A stretch of DNA of 64,000 nt from Litorilinea aerophila. Lineage in GTDB: Bacteria > Chloroflexota > Anaerolineae > Caldilineales > Caldilineaceae. Positions 41,298-49,775 of this stretch are shown here, piece by piece (within the stretch, counting starts at the first letter, position 1; each line of letters begins with the position of its first letter). The stretch spans positions 51,731 to 115,730 of the forward strand of contig NZ_VIGC02000020.1 in NCBI RefSeq assembly GCF_006569185.2. Reading direction: 5' to 3'. The notes beneath the pieces were generated by a model. The model did not search any database, was not told the origin of the DNA, and saw nothing but the letters and a program-made list of their open reading frames with translations. The translations under genes and the position numbers were made by a program.

Positions 41298-42611
41298 TCA
41301 GGGGGTGGCCGGGTGGGTGATTTTCAGGGTGACCGGGTTGGGCCAGCGCCGGTCGTTGTAGAGCCGTTGGGCGCGCATGGCCGAGATGTGCAGGCCCCGC
41401 TCGTCCTGCTCCCAGCGGGCCTCCGGGTTGACATCTGGGCGGTATTCCAACACCCGGCCCGATTGGCCCAACAGGCTCACCGTGCTCTGGTCGCTGGCCC
41501 GCACGTTTTTCAGGGTGAGGACCTTGCGCTCGCCGTAGGTCCAGGGGGAGCCGGTGATGATGGCGTAGATGGCGCTGCCATCCCGGGCCTGGGTGTACCA
41601 GGCGGTATGGTCCAGGGTGAGGGTTTCCCGGATGGGGTTGTAGGGCCGGACCTGATAGATGGCCTCGCCGTTGACAAAGAGCCACAGGCCCATCTCCTGG
41701 ATGCGAGCCTCCTGTTCCACGGGGAGGGTGCCGTCGGGCTTGGGGCCCACGTTGAGCAGGAGGTTGCCGCCCTTGGCCCGGGTTTCGATGAGCATCTGGA
41801 TCAGCTGGGTGCCGGATTTGTAAACTTCGTTGGTGGGTTTGTAGGCCCACTGGGTCCCCAGGGTGAAGCACGCCTCCCACGGCCCGGGGATGGCCTGGTC
41901 GGGGATGTGCTGTTCGGGCGTGGCCAGGTCGCCCCGGGTCACCACGATGTCCGGCTGGAGCTCCCAGGCCAGTTGCTTCAGCCCCTCGGCCTGGCCGTCG
42001 AAGAAAATGACGTCCACCGGGCCGTATTGGGTCAGGAGCTCCCGCACCTGGGCCTGGTTGTGGGCCATGAGCTCGGGGTTATGGCGGGGATCTGCTTCGA
42101 CGCTGTCCCGGCTGATCTCATGCCCCTGGCGATGGAGCATCCAGAAGTCGTCGGGCGAAAAGTAGAAGCCGATGGCGATCCCCCAACGGCGGAAGGCCTC
42201 CACCACCTCCCGGGTTACGTCCCGGCCGAAGGGGGTGTTCAGGACGTTGAAGTCGGTGGTCTGGGTTTCAAACATGCAGAAGCCGTTGTGGTGCTTGGTG
42301 GTGAAGACCACGTAGCGCATGCCCGCCACCTTGGCCAGCCGCGCCCACTCGTCCGGGTCGAAGCGGGTGGGGTTGAAGGTGCGGGGGAGCTCGTTAAAAT
42401 AGCGGTGGCAGTAGTCGGGCGAGGCGCCCACCAGGGAGTGGCTGATGACGGAGCCCAGCTGGACATCCACGCTCCAGTGGATGAAGAGGCCCAGGGCCTG
42501 ATCCTGGAACCATGCCAGCCGCTCCGGGCGGTTGCCGGTTTGGGCGGCGGCCGCCTGGAAATTGCGGGCGGCGCCGGCGCTTTCCTGCACAGATGATGAA
42601 GAAGTGGACAT
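41298..42611 (-). CDS. Alpha-L-fucosidase, GH29 family
   Basis: A 437-residue glycoside hydrolase with TIM barrel. Family segments are WFQDQALGLFIHWSVDVQLG, FDPDEWARLAKVAGMRYVVF then TTKHHNGFCMFET, and AIGFYFSPDDFW. The nucleophile Asp205 lies in VDVIFFDGQAEG, and NLLLNVGPKPDGTLP precedes a C-terminal beta-sandwich. No signal peptide is visible, so it should act in the cytoplasm on imported oligosaccharides. It has its own divergent region against the P450 gene. With the lactonase, dehydratase and SDR elsewhere in the window it hints at fucose or related sugar use. The start ATG has no strong alternative. Confidence 0.92.
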   Translation of the reverse strand: MSTSSSSVQESAGAARNFQAAAAQTGNRPERLAWFQDQALGLFIHWSVDVQLGSVISHSLVGASPDYCHRYFNELPRTFNPTRFDPDEWARLAKVAGMRYVVFTTKHHNGFCMFETQTTDFNVLNTPFGRDVTREVVEAFRRWGIAIGFYFSPDDFWMLHRQGHEISRDSVEADPRHNPELMAHNQAQVRELLTQYGPVDVIFFDGQAEGLKQLAWELQPDIVVTRGDLATPEQHIPDQAIPGPWEACFTLGTQWAYKPTNEVYKSGTQLIQMLIETRAKGGNLLLNVGPKPDGTLPVEQEARIQEMGLWLFVNGEAIYQVRPYNPIRETLTLDHTAWYTQARDGSAIYAIITGSPWTYGERKVLTLKNVRASDQSTVSLLGQSGRVLEYRPDVNPEARWEQDERGLHISAMRAQRLYNDRRWPNPVTLKITHPATP

Positions 42612-42736
42612 GATGTTTCCTCAAGTGGCTGAATCGGGTATGATGGTTGGTGGATAGTAAATCCCGGGAGCTGTTCCATCAGTGTAGCCAAAGGCTGGCG
42701 CTCTGCCAAACGGCGACATAGACGAAGGAGTCTCTC

Positions 42737-44137
42737 ATGTCGGACACTGCCACATCGGACGCTGTTTTTCCCGCGGGGCCACGGTTTCGCCACCCGTTGA
42801 TCTCCTACTGGAAGTTCCGCCGGGACCCAACGGGCTTTCTCACCCGGCTGGCGCGCCAATACGGCGATGTGGTCTATTTCAAGCTGGCCGGTCGCGATAC
42901 CTTCCTCCTCAGCCACCCCGATTTCGTCCGGGACGTGCTGGTCACCCACGACCGCAGCTTCATCAAGAGCCGGGGGCTTCAACAGGCCCGCTGGCTGCTG
43001 GGAAATGGCCTGTTGACCAGCGAAGGGGAGCTCCACCGCCGCCAGCGCCGCCTGATCCAGCCCCTGTTCCACCGGCAACAGATCGGGCGTTACGCTGACA
43101 CCATGGCCACCTACACGGACCGCCTGACCGGCCCGGCCTGCTGGCAGGATGGCGCCATGGTGGACATTCACCAGGAGATGATGCGCCTCACCCTGGCCAT
43201 CGTGGGCAAGTGTATCTTCAACCAGGATATCGAGGCAGAGGCGTCGGAGATCGGCGCCTGCATGGATATCCTGACCCGCAACTTCCAGCGGATGCTTTTA
43301 CCCTTTTCCGATTGGCTCATGCGCCTGCCCACGGCAGAAAACCGGCGCATTCGTCAGGCCGCGGCCACCCTGGACCGCATTGTTCTGGGGCTGATCCAGG
43401 AGCGCCGGCAGGCTCAGGCGAATCCCGACCAGGCCGAAGACCTGCTCTCCTTGCTCCTGGCTGCCCGGGATGTAGAGGGCGATGGCGGCGGCATGGATGA
43501 CCGGCAGGTGCGGGACGAGGCGCTGACCCTGCTGCTGGCCGGCCACGAGACCACCGCCAATGCCCTCACCTGGACCTGGTACCTCCTCAGCCAGTATCCC
43601 GAAGTCCAGACCCGGCTGCAGGCGGAGGTGGATCGGGTGCTGGGCGGCCGGTTGCCCACGGCGGACGACGTGGCCGCCCTGGCCTACACCCGGATGGTCT
43701 TGGCGGAGGCCATGCGTCTCTATCCGCCGGCCTGGATCATGGGCCGGGAGGCGCGCGAGGACGTGGAGATCGGCGGCTACCGGATTCCAGCCGGCTCAAC
43801 CGTGCTGGTGAGCCAGTGGGTCGTCCACCGGGATCCCCGCTACTATCCGGAGCCGGAGCGCTTTGACCCCATGCGCTGGACGGCGGAAGCCCAGGCCGGG
43901 CGTCCCCGGTATGCGTACTTCCCCTTCGGCGGGGGATCCCGCATCTGCATCGGCGAGCACTTTGCCTGGCTGGAGGGGATCCTGATCCTGGCCACCGTGG
44001 CCCGGCATTGGCAACTGGAGATGGCGAGTCCGCGGCCGCCCCAGCCCCAGGCCACCATCACCCTGCGGCCCCGCCATGGCCTGCCCATGGTGCTCCGCCG
44101 CCGGGTTGAGACGCCTGTCGCCGCCCTGGCCAAGTAA
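42737..44137 (+). CDS. Cytochrome P450
   Basis: A 466-residue heme monooxygenase. The I-helix motif is LLLAGHETTANALTW (Ala268 onward), the ExxR is in LAEAMRLYPPAWIMGREARE, the PERF-like segment is YYPEPERFDPMRW, and the heme loop is FPFGGGSRICIGEHFAW with Cys404 as axial ligand. The length and SRICIGEHFA heme loop resemble the fatty-acid-type P450s of bacteria (CYP102/CYP110-like) more than the short soluble camphor type. No reductase or ferredoxin gene is adjacent. No N-terminal TM helix is visible. It is monocistronic, divergent from the fucosidase. Confidence 0.94.
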   Translation: MSDTATSDAVFPAGPRFRHPLISYWKFRRDPTGFLTRLARQYGDVVYFKLAGRDTFLLSHPDFVRDVLVTHDRSFIKSRGLQQARWLLGNGLLTSEGELHRRQRRLIQPLFHRQQIGRYADTMATYTDRLTGPACWQDGAMVDIHQEMMRLTLAIVGKCIFNQDIEAEASEIGACMDILTRNFQRMLLPFSDWLMRLPTAENRRIRQAAATLDRIVLGLIQERRQAQANPDQAEDLLSLLLAARDVEGDGGGMDDRQVRDEALTLLLAGHETTANALTWTWYLLSQYPEVQTRLQAEVDRVLGGRLPTADDVAALAYTRMVLAEAMRLYPPAWIMGREAREDVEIGGYRIPAGSTVLVSQWVVHRDPRYYPEPERFDPMRWTAEAQAGRPRYAYFPFGGGSRICIGEHFAWLEGILILATVARHWQLEMASPRPPQPQATITLRPRHGLPMVLRRRVETPVAALAK

Positions 44138-44211
44138 CCGAGCGGGGGCAGGTGCCGGGAACGAGGCCTCTCGTCGGAAACGCCAGAAGCCAGAAAAGCC
44201 AGAATCCGGCC

Positions 44212-44240
44212 TTGACAAGAGAGTCCCTCTTGTCTACCAT
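44212..44240 (+). promoter_or_regulatory. Promoter of the 590-residue protein with overlapping palindromic operator
   Basis: TTGACA (44212-44217) and TACCAT (44235-44240) are separated by 17 bp. Within it, GACAAGAG (44214-44221) and CTCTTGTC (44227-44234) form a perfect 8-bp inverted repeat with a 5-bp centre. The palindrome covers most of the -35 box and the whole spacer, the usual position for a repressor site. Confidence 0.6.
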
Positions 44241-44342
44241 GAAACGGATTTCAGGCTGTAGCATGAGGAACATCTGAACAGGTCCATCCGCTGGCGATAG
44301 CCTCACGAATCTGTCGCCAGCTCACCCCAGGGAGAGCGCCCC

Positions 44343-46115
44343 ATGTCATCTGGCCTGCCGGCACGCATACCGACTGTCAGCCTGGATGTGAACACGCCGG
44401 TTTCCCCGCCCTACTGGGCTCTGCTGGAACGGGAGCTGCTGCGGGCCCAGACAGACGCGTGTCAGGAATTTTTTGCCCGCTATTTCGATGAACGGGGCTA
44501 TCTCCGCTGCGTACCCCGATGGGGGGGCGACGACGGCCCGGACGATGCGGCCGAGAACCTGCTCAACTGGACCCTGCTTCATGCCCTGGGCGCGCCGGAC
44601 GTGATCCTGGACCTCTACCGGGTGGGGTGGGAAGGTCACCTGCGCCAGTACACCGAGGCCAAAACGGTGGAGGTGCCCCTGGCCCGGGATGGCATGTACT
44701 ACCGGGAATTCCCGGTCATGTTTGACTGGTTCCACCACGGCGAGGGCTTCTCGGCCTTTTTCCTCCAGGGGCTTTCCACCCCGGACGACCGCCTCCTGCG
44801 ACAGCGTATGGAGCGCTACGCGGGCTTCTACATGGGGGAGGATCCCCAGGCCCCCAACTACGATCCCCAACACCGCATCATCCGGAGCCTCTTCAACGGC
44901 AGCCGGGGGCCCCTCCTGCGCAAGGCCACCGGCCTGGACTGGGCCGGCGATCCCATCGAGGTAGAGGGGCGTTTTCACCTGGGGCACGGCGAACGCAGCT
45001 ACGCGGAGATGGTGGCCCACTTCAAGGATTACAACGACGTGGTGGGGGATCACCCCCTCAACCTGGCCGCCACCACCCTGGGTGTCCTGGCGTACACGCT
45101 CACCGGGGATGAAAAGTACCGGCGCTGGGCGCTGGACTACCTGGACGCCTGGGTGGAACGCACCCGGGCCAACGGCGGCATCATCCCCACCAACATCGGC
45201 CTGGACGGCACCATCGGCGGCGCCTGCGATGGCAAGTGGTACGGCGGCGTCTACGGCTGGGGCTTCACGGTGGAAGTGCCCCAAACCGGCGAACTGGCCC
45301 ACCGGCCGGCCTTCCAGTCCCGCACCCACTACGCCTTTGCCAACGGCCTGCTCCTGACCGGCGACATGGGCTACATCCAGGTCTGGCGGGAGATGTACGA
45401 CCGGGTCAACGCCCACGCCAGGCAGGAGGACGGGCGGATCCTCTACCCCCATATGTACGGCGACCAGGGCTGGTATGACTACACGCCCGAGCCGTTTCAG
45501 CCGGGCGCCCGGGAGGTCTACTACTGGACCATGGACCCGGCGGACCGGGAACGGGTCGCCGACGATCCCTGGTTCGCCTTCCTGGAAGGGAGGCGAACCG
45601 ATTATCCCATCGAAGCCCTCCAGCGGGATCTGGCCGCGGTCCACGACAAGGTGGTGGGCATGCGCCACGACACTTCCACGCCGGATACCCGCCTCTCCGA
45701 TGACATGAACCACCTCAACCCGGCCACCACGGCCGCGCTGACCGAGCTGATGCTGGGCGGGCTACCCACCGGCCGGGTGGGCTATCCCCTCCACTGCCGG
45801 CTGCGTTACTTCGACCCGGCCCGTCGCCGCGCGGGCCTGCCTGAGGACGTGGCCGCGCTGGTGGATGGCATGACGGCTGACACCACCTCGGTACAGCTGG
45901 TCAACACCAGCCAGACAGCCGCGCGCACGGTGATCGTCCAGGGCGGCGCCTATGGCGAGCATCAGATCGAGCGGGTCCAGGTGGAAGGACAGGGAGGGTT
46001 TGAAGTGGGCCACCGGGCTTTTGTGGTGCATCTGGCGCCGGGCTGTGGCACCCGGCTGACATTGTCCATGCACCGTTACGCCCATCGGCCGACCATGGGC
46101 TTCCCGTGGCCTTGA
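44343..46115 (+). CDS. Unrecognised 590-residue protein, possible alpha-barrel carbohydrate-active enzyme
   Basis: I do not recognise the family. The soluble protein has no signal peptide. The first 450 residues are mostly helical with aromatic and acidic clusters typical of (alpha/alpha)6 glycan-active barrels: LRCVPRWGGDDGPDDAAENL, MFDWFHHGEGFSAFFLQGL, DYNDVVGDHPLNLAATTLG, CDGKWYGGVYGWGF, and YPHMYGDQGWYDYTPEPFQP. The last 100 residues look like a beta domain (VQLVNTSQTAARTVIVQGG). Acidic pairs DD at about 63-68 and the Asp in DWFHH are candidate catalytic residues by pattern only. It has its own promoter with palindromic operator, so it is likely substrate-induced. A polysaccharide lyase or hydrolase role is a guess. 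It ends 30 bp before a small response regulator. Confidence 0.6.
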   Translation: MSSGLPARIPTVSLDVNTPVSPPYWALLERELLRAQTDACQEFFARYFDERGYLRCVPRWGGDDGPDDAAENLLNWTLLHALGAPDVILDLYRVGWEGHLRQYTEAKTVEVPLARDGMYYREFPVMFDWFHHGEGFSAFFLQGLSTPDDRLLRQRMERYAGFYMGEDPQAPNYDPQHRIIRSLFNGSRGPLLRKATGLDWAGDPIEVEGRFHLGHGERSYAEMVAHFKDYNDVVGDHPLNLAATTLGVLAYTLTGDEKYRRWALDYLDAWVERTRANGGIIPTNIGLDGTIGGACDGKWYGGVYGWGFTVEVPQTGELAHRPAFQSRTHYAFANGLLLTGDMGYIQVWREMYDRVNAHARQEDGRILYPHMYGDQGWYDYTPEPFQPGAREVYYWTMDPADRERVADDPWFAFLEGRRTDYPIEALQRDLAAVHDKVVGMRHDTSTPDTRLSDDMNHLNPATTAALTELMLGGLPTGRVGYPLHCRLRYFDPARRRAGLPEDVAALVDGMTADTTSVQLVNTSQTAARTVIVQGGAYGEHQIERVQVEGQGGFEVGHRAFVVHLAPGCGTRLTLSMHRYAHRPTMGFPWP

Positions 46116-46181
46116 AACGAAAAACTCGAAGTCAATAAGAGCCGGATGAAGGGCATCCAAAAGAAAAGAAAGGAGACGATT

Positions 46182-46565
46182 TTGGCCCGGATCCTGGTGA
46201 TCGACGATGAATCCGAAGTGCGAGCCGTGGTACAGGAACTGCTGGAGTCGGTGGGATACGAGGTCGAAGGCGCGCCCAACGGCAAAGTCGGGCTCCAGCT
46301 CTTCCGCAAAAAACCGGCGGATCTCATCATCGCCGACATTCTCATGCCGGAGCAGGATGGGTTGGAGACCATATTGACCCTCCTGCGGGAACGGCCGGAT
46401 ACCAAAATTGTGGCCATGTCGGGCGGCGGCCGCTACGGTCTGATGGACTATTTAGAAATTGCCCGCCGTTTTGGCGTGCGCCACACCATCCGAAAGCCCT
46501 TCACCCTGGAGGAGCTGGTGGAGACGGTGCAGGCGGCCTTGGGCGAACCATCGGCTGGGCCGTGA
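46182..46565 (+). CDS. Single-domain response regulator (CheY-like)
   Basis: A 127-residue stand-alone receiver. RILVIDDESEVRAVVQELLE holds the acidic pair, ADIIADILMPEQDG-type text (LIIADILMPEQDGLETILTL) holds the phospho-Asp, MSGGGRYG replaces the usual Thr/Ser switch region, and TIRKPFTLEELVETVQ has the conserved Lys. I prefer a TTG start at 46182 because AAAGGAG lies 6 nt upstream and the product then begins MARILVIDDES. An ATG at 46146 would add 12 residues. No output domain is fused and no kinase is adjacent; one of the kinases in the 17-25 kb block could be a partner. It may be co-transcribed with the 590-residue protein gene. Confidence 0.85.
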   Translation: MARILVIDDESEVRAVVQELLESVGYEVEGAPNGKVGLQLFRKKPADLIIADILMPEQDGLETILTLLRERPDTKIVAMSGGGRYGLMDYLEIARRFGVRHTIRKPFTLEELVETVQAALGEPSAGP

Positions 46566-46619
46566 GTGGCGCGGCCGCCCGGGCCTGTGTCACTGGATTC
46601 GCTTCCCATCTCCCCTCGT

Positions 46620-48059
46620 TCATTCCCCCTGGCCCAGGGAGTAGCCCCGTTCGCCGTCGAAGAGGTACAGATTCTCCACCTTGATCACGTCATACCCGGC
46701 TCCATGCAGGCGTTGTAGCAACCGTAACACCTGGTCATAGGTCACCTGGTCGCTGCTGGCCATGAAACGGCAGCGCCAGTGATCGCTGCGGTAGGTTTCC
46801 GGCAGGCCTTCCGGATAGACCTTCACCCCCCGGTTGCTGATCATGCTCAGGGCCAGCCCCTCGCCGTTCAACGCCTCCAGCCGCTGTCCCAGCTCGTTGG
46901 GATCCCGCTCTCCTTCGGACCAATCCAGGAAGACGTCCACGCCCACCAGGCGCTTCTCCTGGCGGGGACTGGGCGCGACCTGCACCTGAATGCCCCCTTG
47001 CCGGTATTGGACCGGCCGCAGATAGCGGGGCTCCCGGCCCAGGCGTTCGATCACGGCCTGGGTGAAGCCTTCGGTGCCCACTTCTCGACGGCTCAGCCCC
47101 TCTCGATAGATGTCCGCGGTATGGATGCCGTCCTCCAGGGTGGTCAGCCAGGCGTTCATGATGGTGGTGGCCACCTCTGCCTCGCCCAGGTGGACCAGCA
47201 TCTGGGTGGCGGCCACCAGCAGGCCGGAGGGGTTGGCCACGCCCTTGCCCGCGATATCTGGCGCGGAGCCGTGGACCGCCTCGAACATGGCCATCTCCAT
47301 GCCCACGTTGGCCGAGCCGGCCAGCCCCACCGAGCCCGCGATCTGGGCGGCGATGTCCGAGAGGATGTCGCCGTACAGATTGAGGGTGACGATGACGTCG
47401 AAGCGTTCGGGCTGGGCGGCCAGCCGCGCCGCGCCGATGTCGATGATCTGGTGATCGCTGGCAATATCCGGGTATTCGGCGGCAACCTCGTTGAAGATGC
47501 GGTGGAAGAGGCCGTCGGTGTGTTTCAGGATGTTGTCCTTGGTCATGCAGGTGACCTTGCGCCGGCCATAGGCCCGGGCATATTCAAAGGCGAAGCGGAT
47601 GATGCGTTCCGTGCCGGGGCGGGAGACCAGCTTCAGGGCTTCGATGGCCTCGGGCGTCTGCTGGTACTCGATGCCGGCGTAGAGATCCTCTTCGTTCTCC
47701 CGGATGATCACCAGGTCCATGCCTGGGTGGAAGGAGGCCACAAAGGGGGCGTAGGATTTGGTCTGGCGCACGTTGGCAAAAAGGCCCAGGGCCTTGCGGA
47801 TGGTCACGTTGAGGCTTTTGTAGCCGCCGCCCTGGGGCGTGGTGATGGGGCCCTTGAGCAGGACCTTGTTGGCCCGGATCACATCCCAGGCCTCCGGCGG
47901 AATCCCCGAGAGGATACCCCGGCGGTAGACACTTTCACCTACTTCGATGACGTCGTAGGCCAGGGGCGCGCCGGCGGCCTGCAGGATCTCCAGGGTGGCT
48001 TCCATGATTTCCGGCCCGATGCCGTCGCCGTAGGCCACGGTGATGCGTTTCTGCTGCAT
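46620..48059 (-). CDS. icd: Isocitrate dehydrogenase, Thermus-type with C-terminal domain
   Basis: A 479-residue decarboxylating dehydrogenase of the TCA cycle. The core of about 335 residues has ITVAYGDGIGPEIMEATLEI, KGPITTPQGGGYKSLNVTIR (substrate loop with Ser and Asn), DLVIIRENEEDLYAGIEY, NLYGDILSDIAAQIAGSVGL with metal-binding Asp, and MFEAVHGSAPDIAGKGVANP. The last 140 residues form a separate domain (LVGVDVFLDWSEGERDPNEL to the end) like the extra domain of Thermus thermophilus and Rickettsia enzymes, which E. coli Icd lacks. The ATG at 48059 follows AAGGAG at 7 nt. It is co-directional with a small gene 31 bp upstream. The cofactor (NADP or NAD) is not decided. Confidence 0.92.
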   Translation of the reverse strand: MQQKRITVAYGDGIGPEIMEATLEILQAAGAPLAYDVIEVGESVYRRGILSGIPPEAWDVIRANKVLLKGPITTPQGGGYKSLNVTIRKALGLFANVRQTKSYAPFVASFHPGMDLVIIRENEEDLYAGIEYQQTPEAIEALKLVSRPGTERIIRFAFEYARAYGRRKVTCMTKDNILKHTDGLFHRIFNEVAAEYPDIASDHQIIDIGAARLAAQPERFDVIVTLNLYGDILSDIAAQIAGSVGLAGSANVGMEMAMFEAVHGSAPDIAGKGVANPSGLLVAATQMLVHLGEAEVATTIMNAWLTTLEDGIHTADIYREGLSRREVGTEGFTQAVIERLGREPRYLRPVQYRQGGIQVQVAPSPRQEKRLVGVDVFLDWSEGERDPNELGQRLEALNGEGLALSMISNRGVKVYPEGLPETYRSDHWRCRFMASSDQVTYDQVLRLLQRLHGAGYDVIKVENLYLFDGERGYSLGQGE

Positions 48060-48090
48060 GGATGAACTCCTTGGGCGTCTCATGCCCGAT

Positions 48091-48489
48091 CTATGGCTCC
48101 AGGAGGCTTCCCCAAACCTCCATATCCAGCTCAATATCGGCCCGGTTGAGGATGTTGTCCAGCTCCGCGTCCACCGCCGGCAGGTCTGCCAGATCTTCGG
48201 TCACCAGCTCCAGATCCTGGGGCGTGGCATCGGTCACGTAGGCCCGCTCGAACATCTTGCGGGGATCCAGCCAGTAGCCGCCCACGGCAAACTTGCCCCA
48301 GCGGGTCATGAAGTAGAGGAGCACGTAGCGCCGCCCGCTGGGATGACGGTCCGCGATGCGGGAGCCGTTGACGCTGATGGGGTAAAGAAAGTCTACCCCA
48401 GAAGGCGTCCGGGCTGCGCGATAGTAGCGGAGCTCGTTGGTCCGCTTGAAACGATAGATGGCGCCGGGTGTCAACATCGCACTTACCAT
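48091..48489 (-). CDS. Hypothetical protein upstream of isocitrate dehydrogenase
   Basis: 132 residues, not recognised. The basic N-terminal half (TPGAIYRFKRTNELRYYRAA, then FLYPISVNGSRIADRHPSG and RRYVLLYFMTRWGKFAVGGY) looks like a small beta-rich domain. The acidic C-terminal half (LELVTEDLADLPAVDAELDN, then ADIELDMEVWGSL) is helical and could be a protein-interaction tail. The start at 48489 is uncertain; Met at 48477 is an alternative. The open frame to 48642 would overlap the start of the divergent dehydratase gene and is rejected. It is 31 bp before icd and likely in one transcript with it. No membrane segment or signal peptide. Confidence 0.5.
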   Translation of the reverse strand: MVSAMLTPGAIYRFKRTNELRYYRAARTPSGVDFLYPISVNGSRIADRHPSGRRYVLLYFMTRWGKFAVGGYWLDPRKMFERAYVTDATPQDLELVTEDLADLPAVDAELDNILNRADIELDMEVWGSLLEP

Positions 48490-48619
48490 ATCTGCCAAAA
48501 TCTGGGTCGGACCCGTCCCGTTTCTACCTTGGCCTGTCCCGTCTATGATACAATAATCCCGGGCATCCCCCAACCGCACATCCTCCGCCACCATCCATCC
48601 TGTCACCAGGAGATGCACC

Positions 48620-49708
48620 ATGCAGATCACCGATATCACCACGGAAGTCTACCGTTGGCCGCGCGCCAGGCCCATCACCAACGGCAAGCACACCTACACC
48701 CACGTCACCCTGGGCCTGGTGAAGATTGACACCGACGAGGGGGTCCAGGGCATCGGGCTGGGCGCAGGCAATTCCATCGTCCAGGCGGCCATTGAACACT
48801 TCAAACCCCACCTCCTGGGCGAAGATCCCCTGAACGTGGAGCGCCTCTGGCACAAACTGTGGGTGCCCAAACTGGTGGGGCGCCGGGGGCTGACCACCCG
48901 GGCCATCAGCGCCATCGACATTGCCCTGTGGGACCTGCGGGCCAAGGTGGCGGGCATGCCCCTCTACAAGCTGCTGGGCGGCTACCGGGACCGGGTCCCC
49001 ACCTACATCGCGGGCGGCTACTACGAGGAGGGCAAGGGGCTCAAGGAGCTGGCCCAGGAGATGGCCGACAACGTGGCCATGGGGGCCCGGGCCATCAAGA
49101 TGAAGGTGGGCGCGCTCTCCATCCGGGAGGACGCGGAGCGAGTCCGGGTGGTGCGGGAGACGGTAGGGCCGGATGTCAAGGTCATGGTGGACGCCAACTG
49201 CGCCTACCGGGTGCATGAGGCCATCCAACTGGCCAAACGCATCGAGGAGTACGAGCCCTACTGGTTCGAAGAGCCCATCGCGCCGGACGACTACGCCGGG
49301 CATCGCCGCCTGGCAGAAGCCACCACCATCCCCATCGCCACGGGCGAAAACGAGTACACCCGCTACGGCTTCCGGGACCTGATCCAGCAGCAGGCAGTGG
49401 CCATCCTCAACGCGGACGCGGTCATCCTGGGTGGTGTGACCGAGTTCATGAAAGTGGCCGCGCTGGCCCAGGCCTTCGACGTGGACATCGCCCCCCACGG
49501 CCCCCAGGAGATCCACGTCCACCTGGTGGCTGCCATCGCCAACGGCCTGATCCTGGAGTTCTACCGGGATACGGTGGATCCCATGTGGGGCAAGGTCTAT
49601 CACCACACCCTGCGCCTCAACGACGACGGCACCGTCAGCCCGCCGGATGTGCCCGGCATCGGCATCGAACCCAACGACGAGGCCCTGGCGCCGTACCGGA
49701 TCGCCTGA
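48620..49708 (+). CDS. Mandelate racemase/enolase-superfamily sugar-acid dehydratase
   Basis: This 362-residue enzyme has the capping domain plus modified TIM barrel of the MR subgroup. Lys-x-Lys lies in GARAIKMKVGALS, and the three metal ligands are Asp in VMVDANCAYRVHEA, Glu in YWFEEPIAPDD and Glu in IPIATGENEYTRYG. The general acid His is in DIAPHGPQEIHVHL. Family members dehydrate aldonates such as galactonate or fuconate, or racemise mandelate. Its relatives in sugar catabolism work next to a lactonase and dehydrogenases, and a lactonase-type amidohydrolase lies two genes downstream. The start at 48620 follows AGGAGATG-type SD (CCAGGAG). Substrate is not readable from residues alone. Confidence 0.9.
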   Translation: MQITDITTEVYRWPRARPITNGKHTYTHVTLGLVKIDTDEGVQGIGLGAGNSIVQAAIEHFKPHLLGEDPLNVERLWHKLWVPKLVGRRGLTTRAISAIDIALWDLRAKVAGMPLYKLLGGYRDRVPTYIAGGYYEEGKGLKELAQEMADNVAMGARAIKMKVGALSIREDAERVRVVRETVGPDVKVMVDANCAYRVHEAIQLAKRIEEYEPYWFEEPIAPDDYAGHRRLAEATTIPIATGENEYTRYGFRDLIQQQAVAILNADAVILGGVTEFMKVAALAQAFDVDIAPHGPQEIHVHLVAAIANGLILEFYRDTVDPMWGKVYHHTLRLNDDGTVSPPDVPGIGIEPNDEALAPYRIA

Positions 49709-49718
49709 AGGACGCCTG

Positions 49719-49754
49719 TGAAATCTGTGCATCGAATGAAATCTGTGCATCGAA
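49719..49754 (+). repeat. 18-bp tandem duplication upstream of the D-threonine-aldolase-like gene
   Basis: TGAAATCTGTGCATCGAA occurs twice in direct succession (49719-49736 and 49737-49754). The core TGAAATCTGTG also belongs to the dispersed motif seen near 11046 and 27881. It lies between two co-directional genes. Confidence 0.7.
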
Positions 49755-49775
49755 ATAGAGGGGAACATACGAGCC

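Noticed and set aside
41089..41880. N-terminal extension of the 2-hydroxyacid dehydrogenase
   Set aside because: The extension overlaps the fucosidase gene in antisense and has Pro/Arg/His-rich noise composition. ATG 41088 has an SD and matches family length.
46146..46181. Start of the small response regulator at ATG 46146
   Set aside because: Possible but less likely: the first 12 residues are Lys-rich and off-family, while AAAGGAG precedes the TTG at 46182 at 6 nt.
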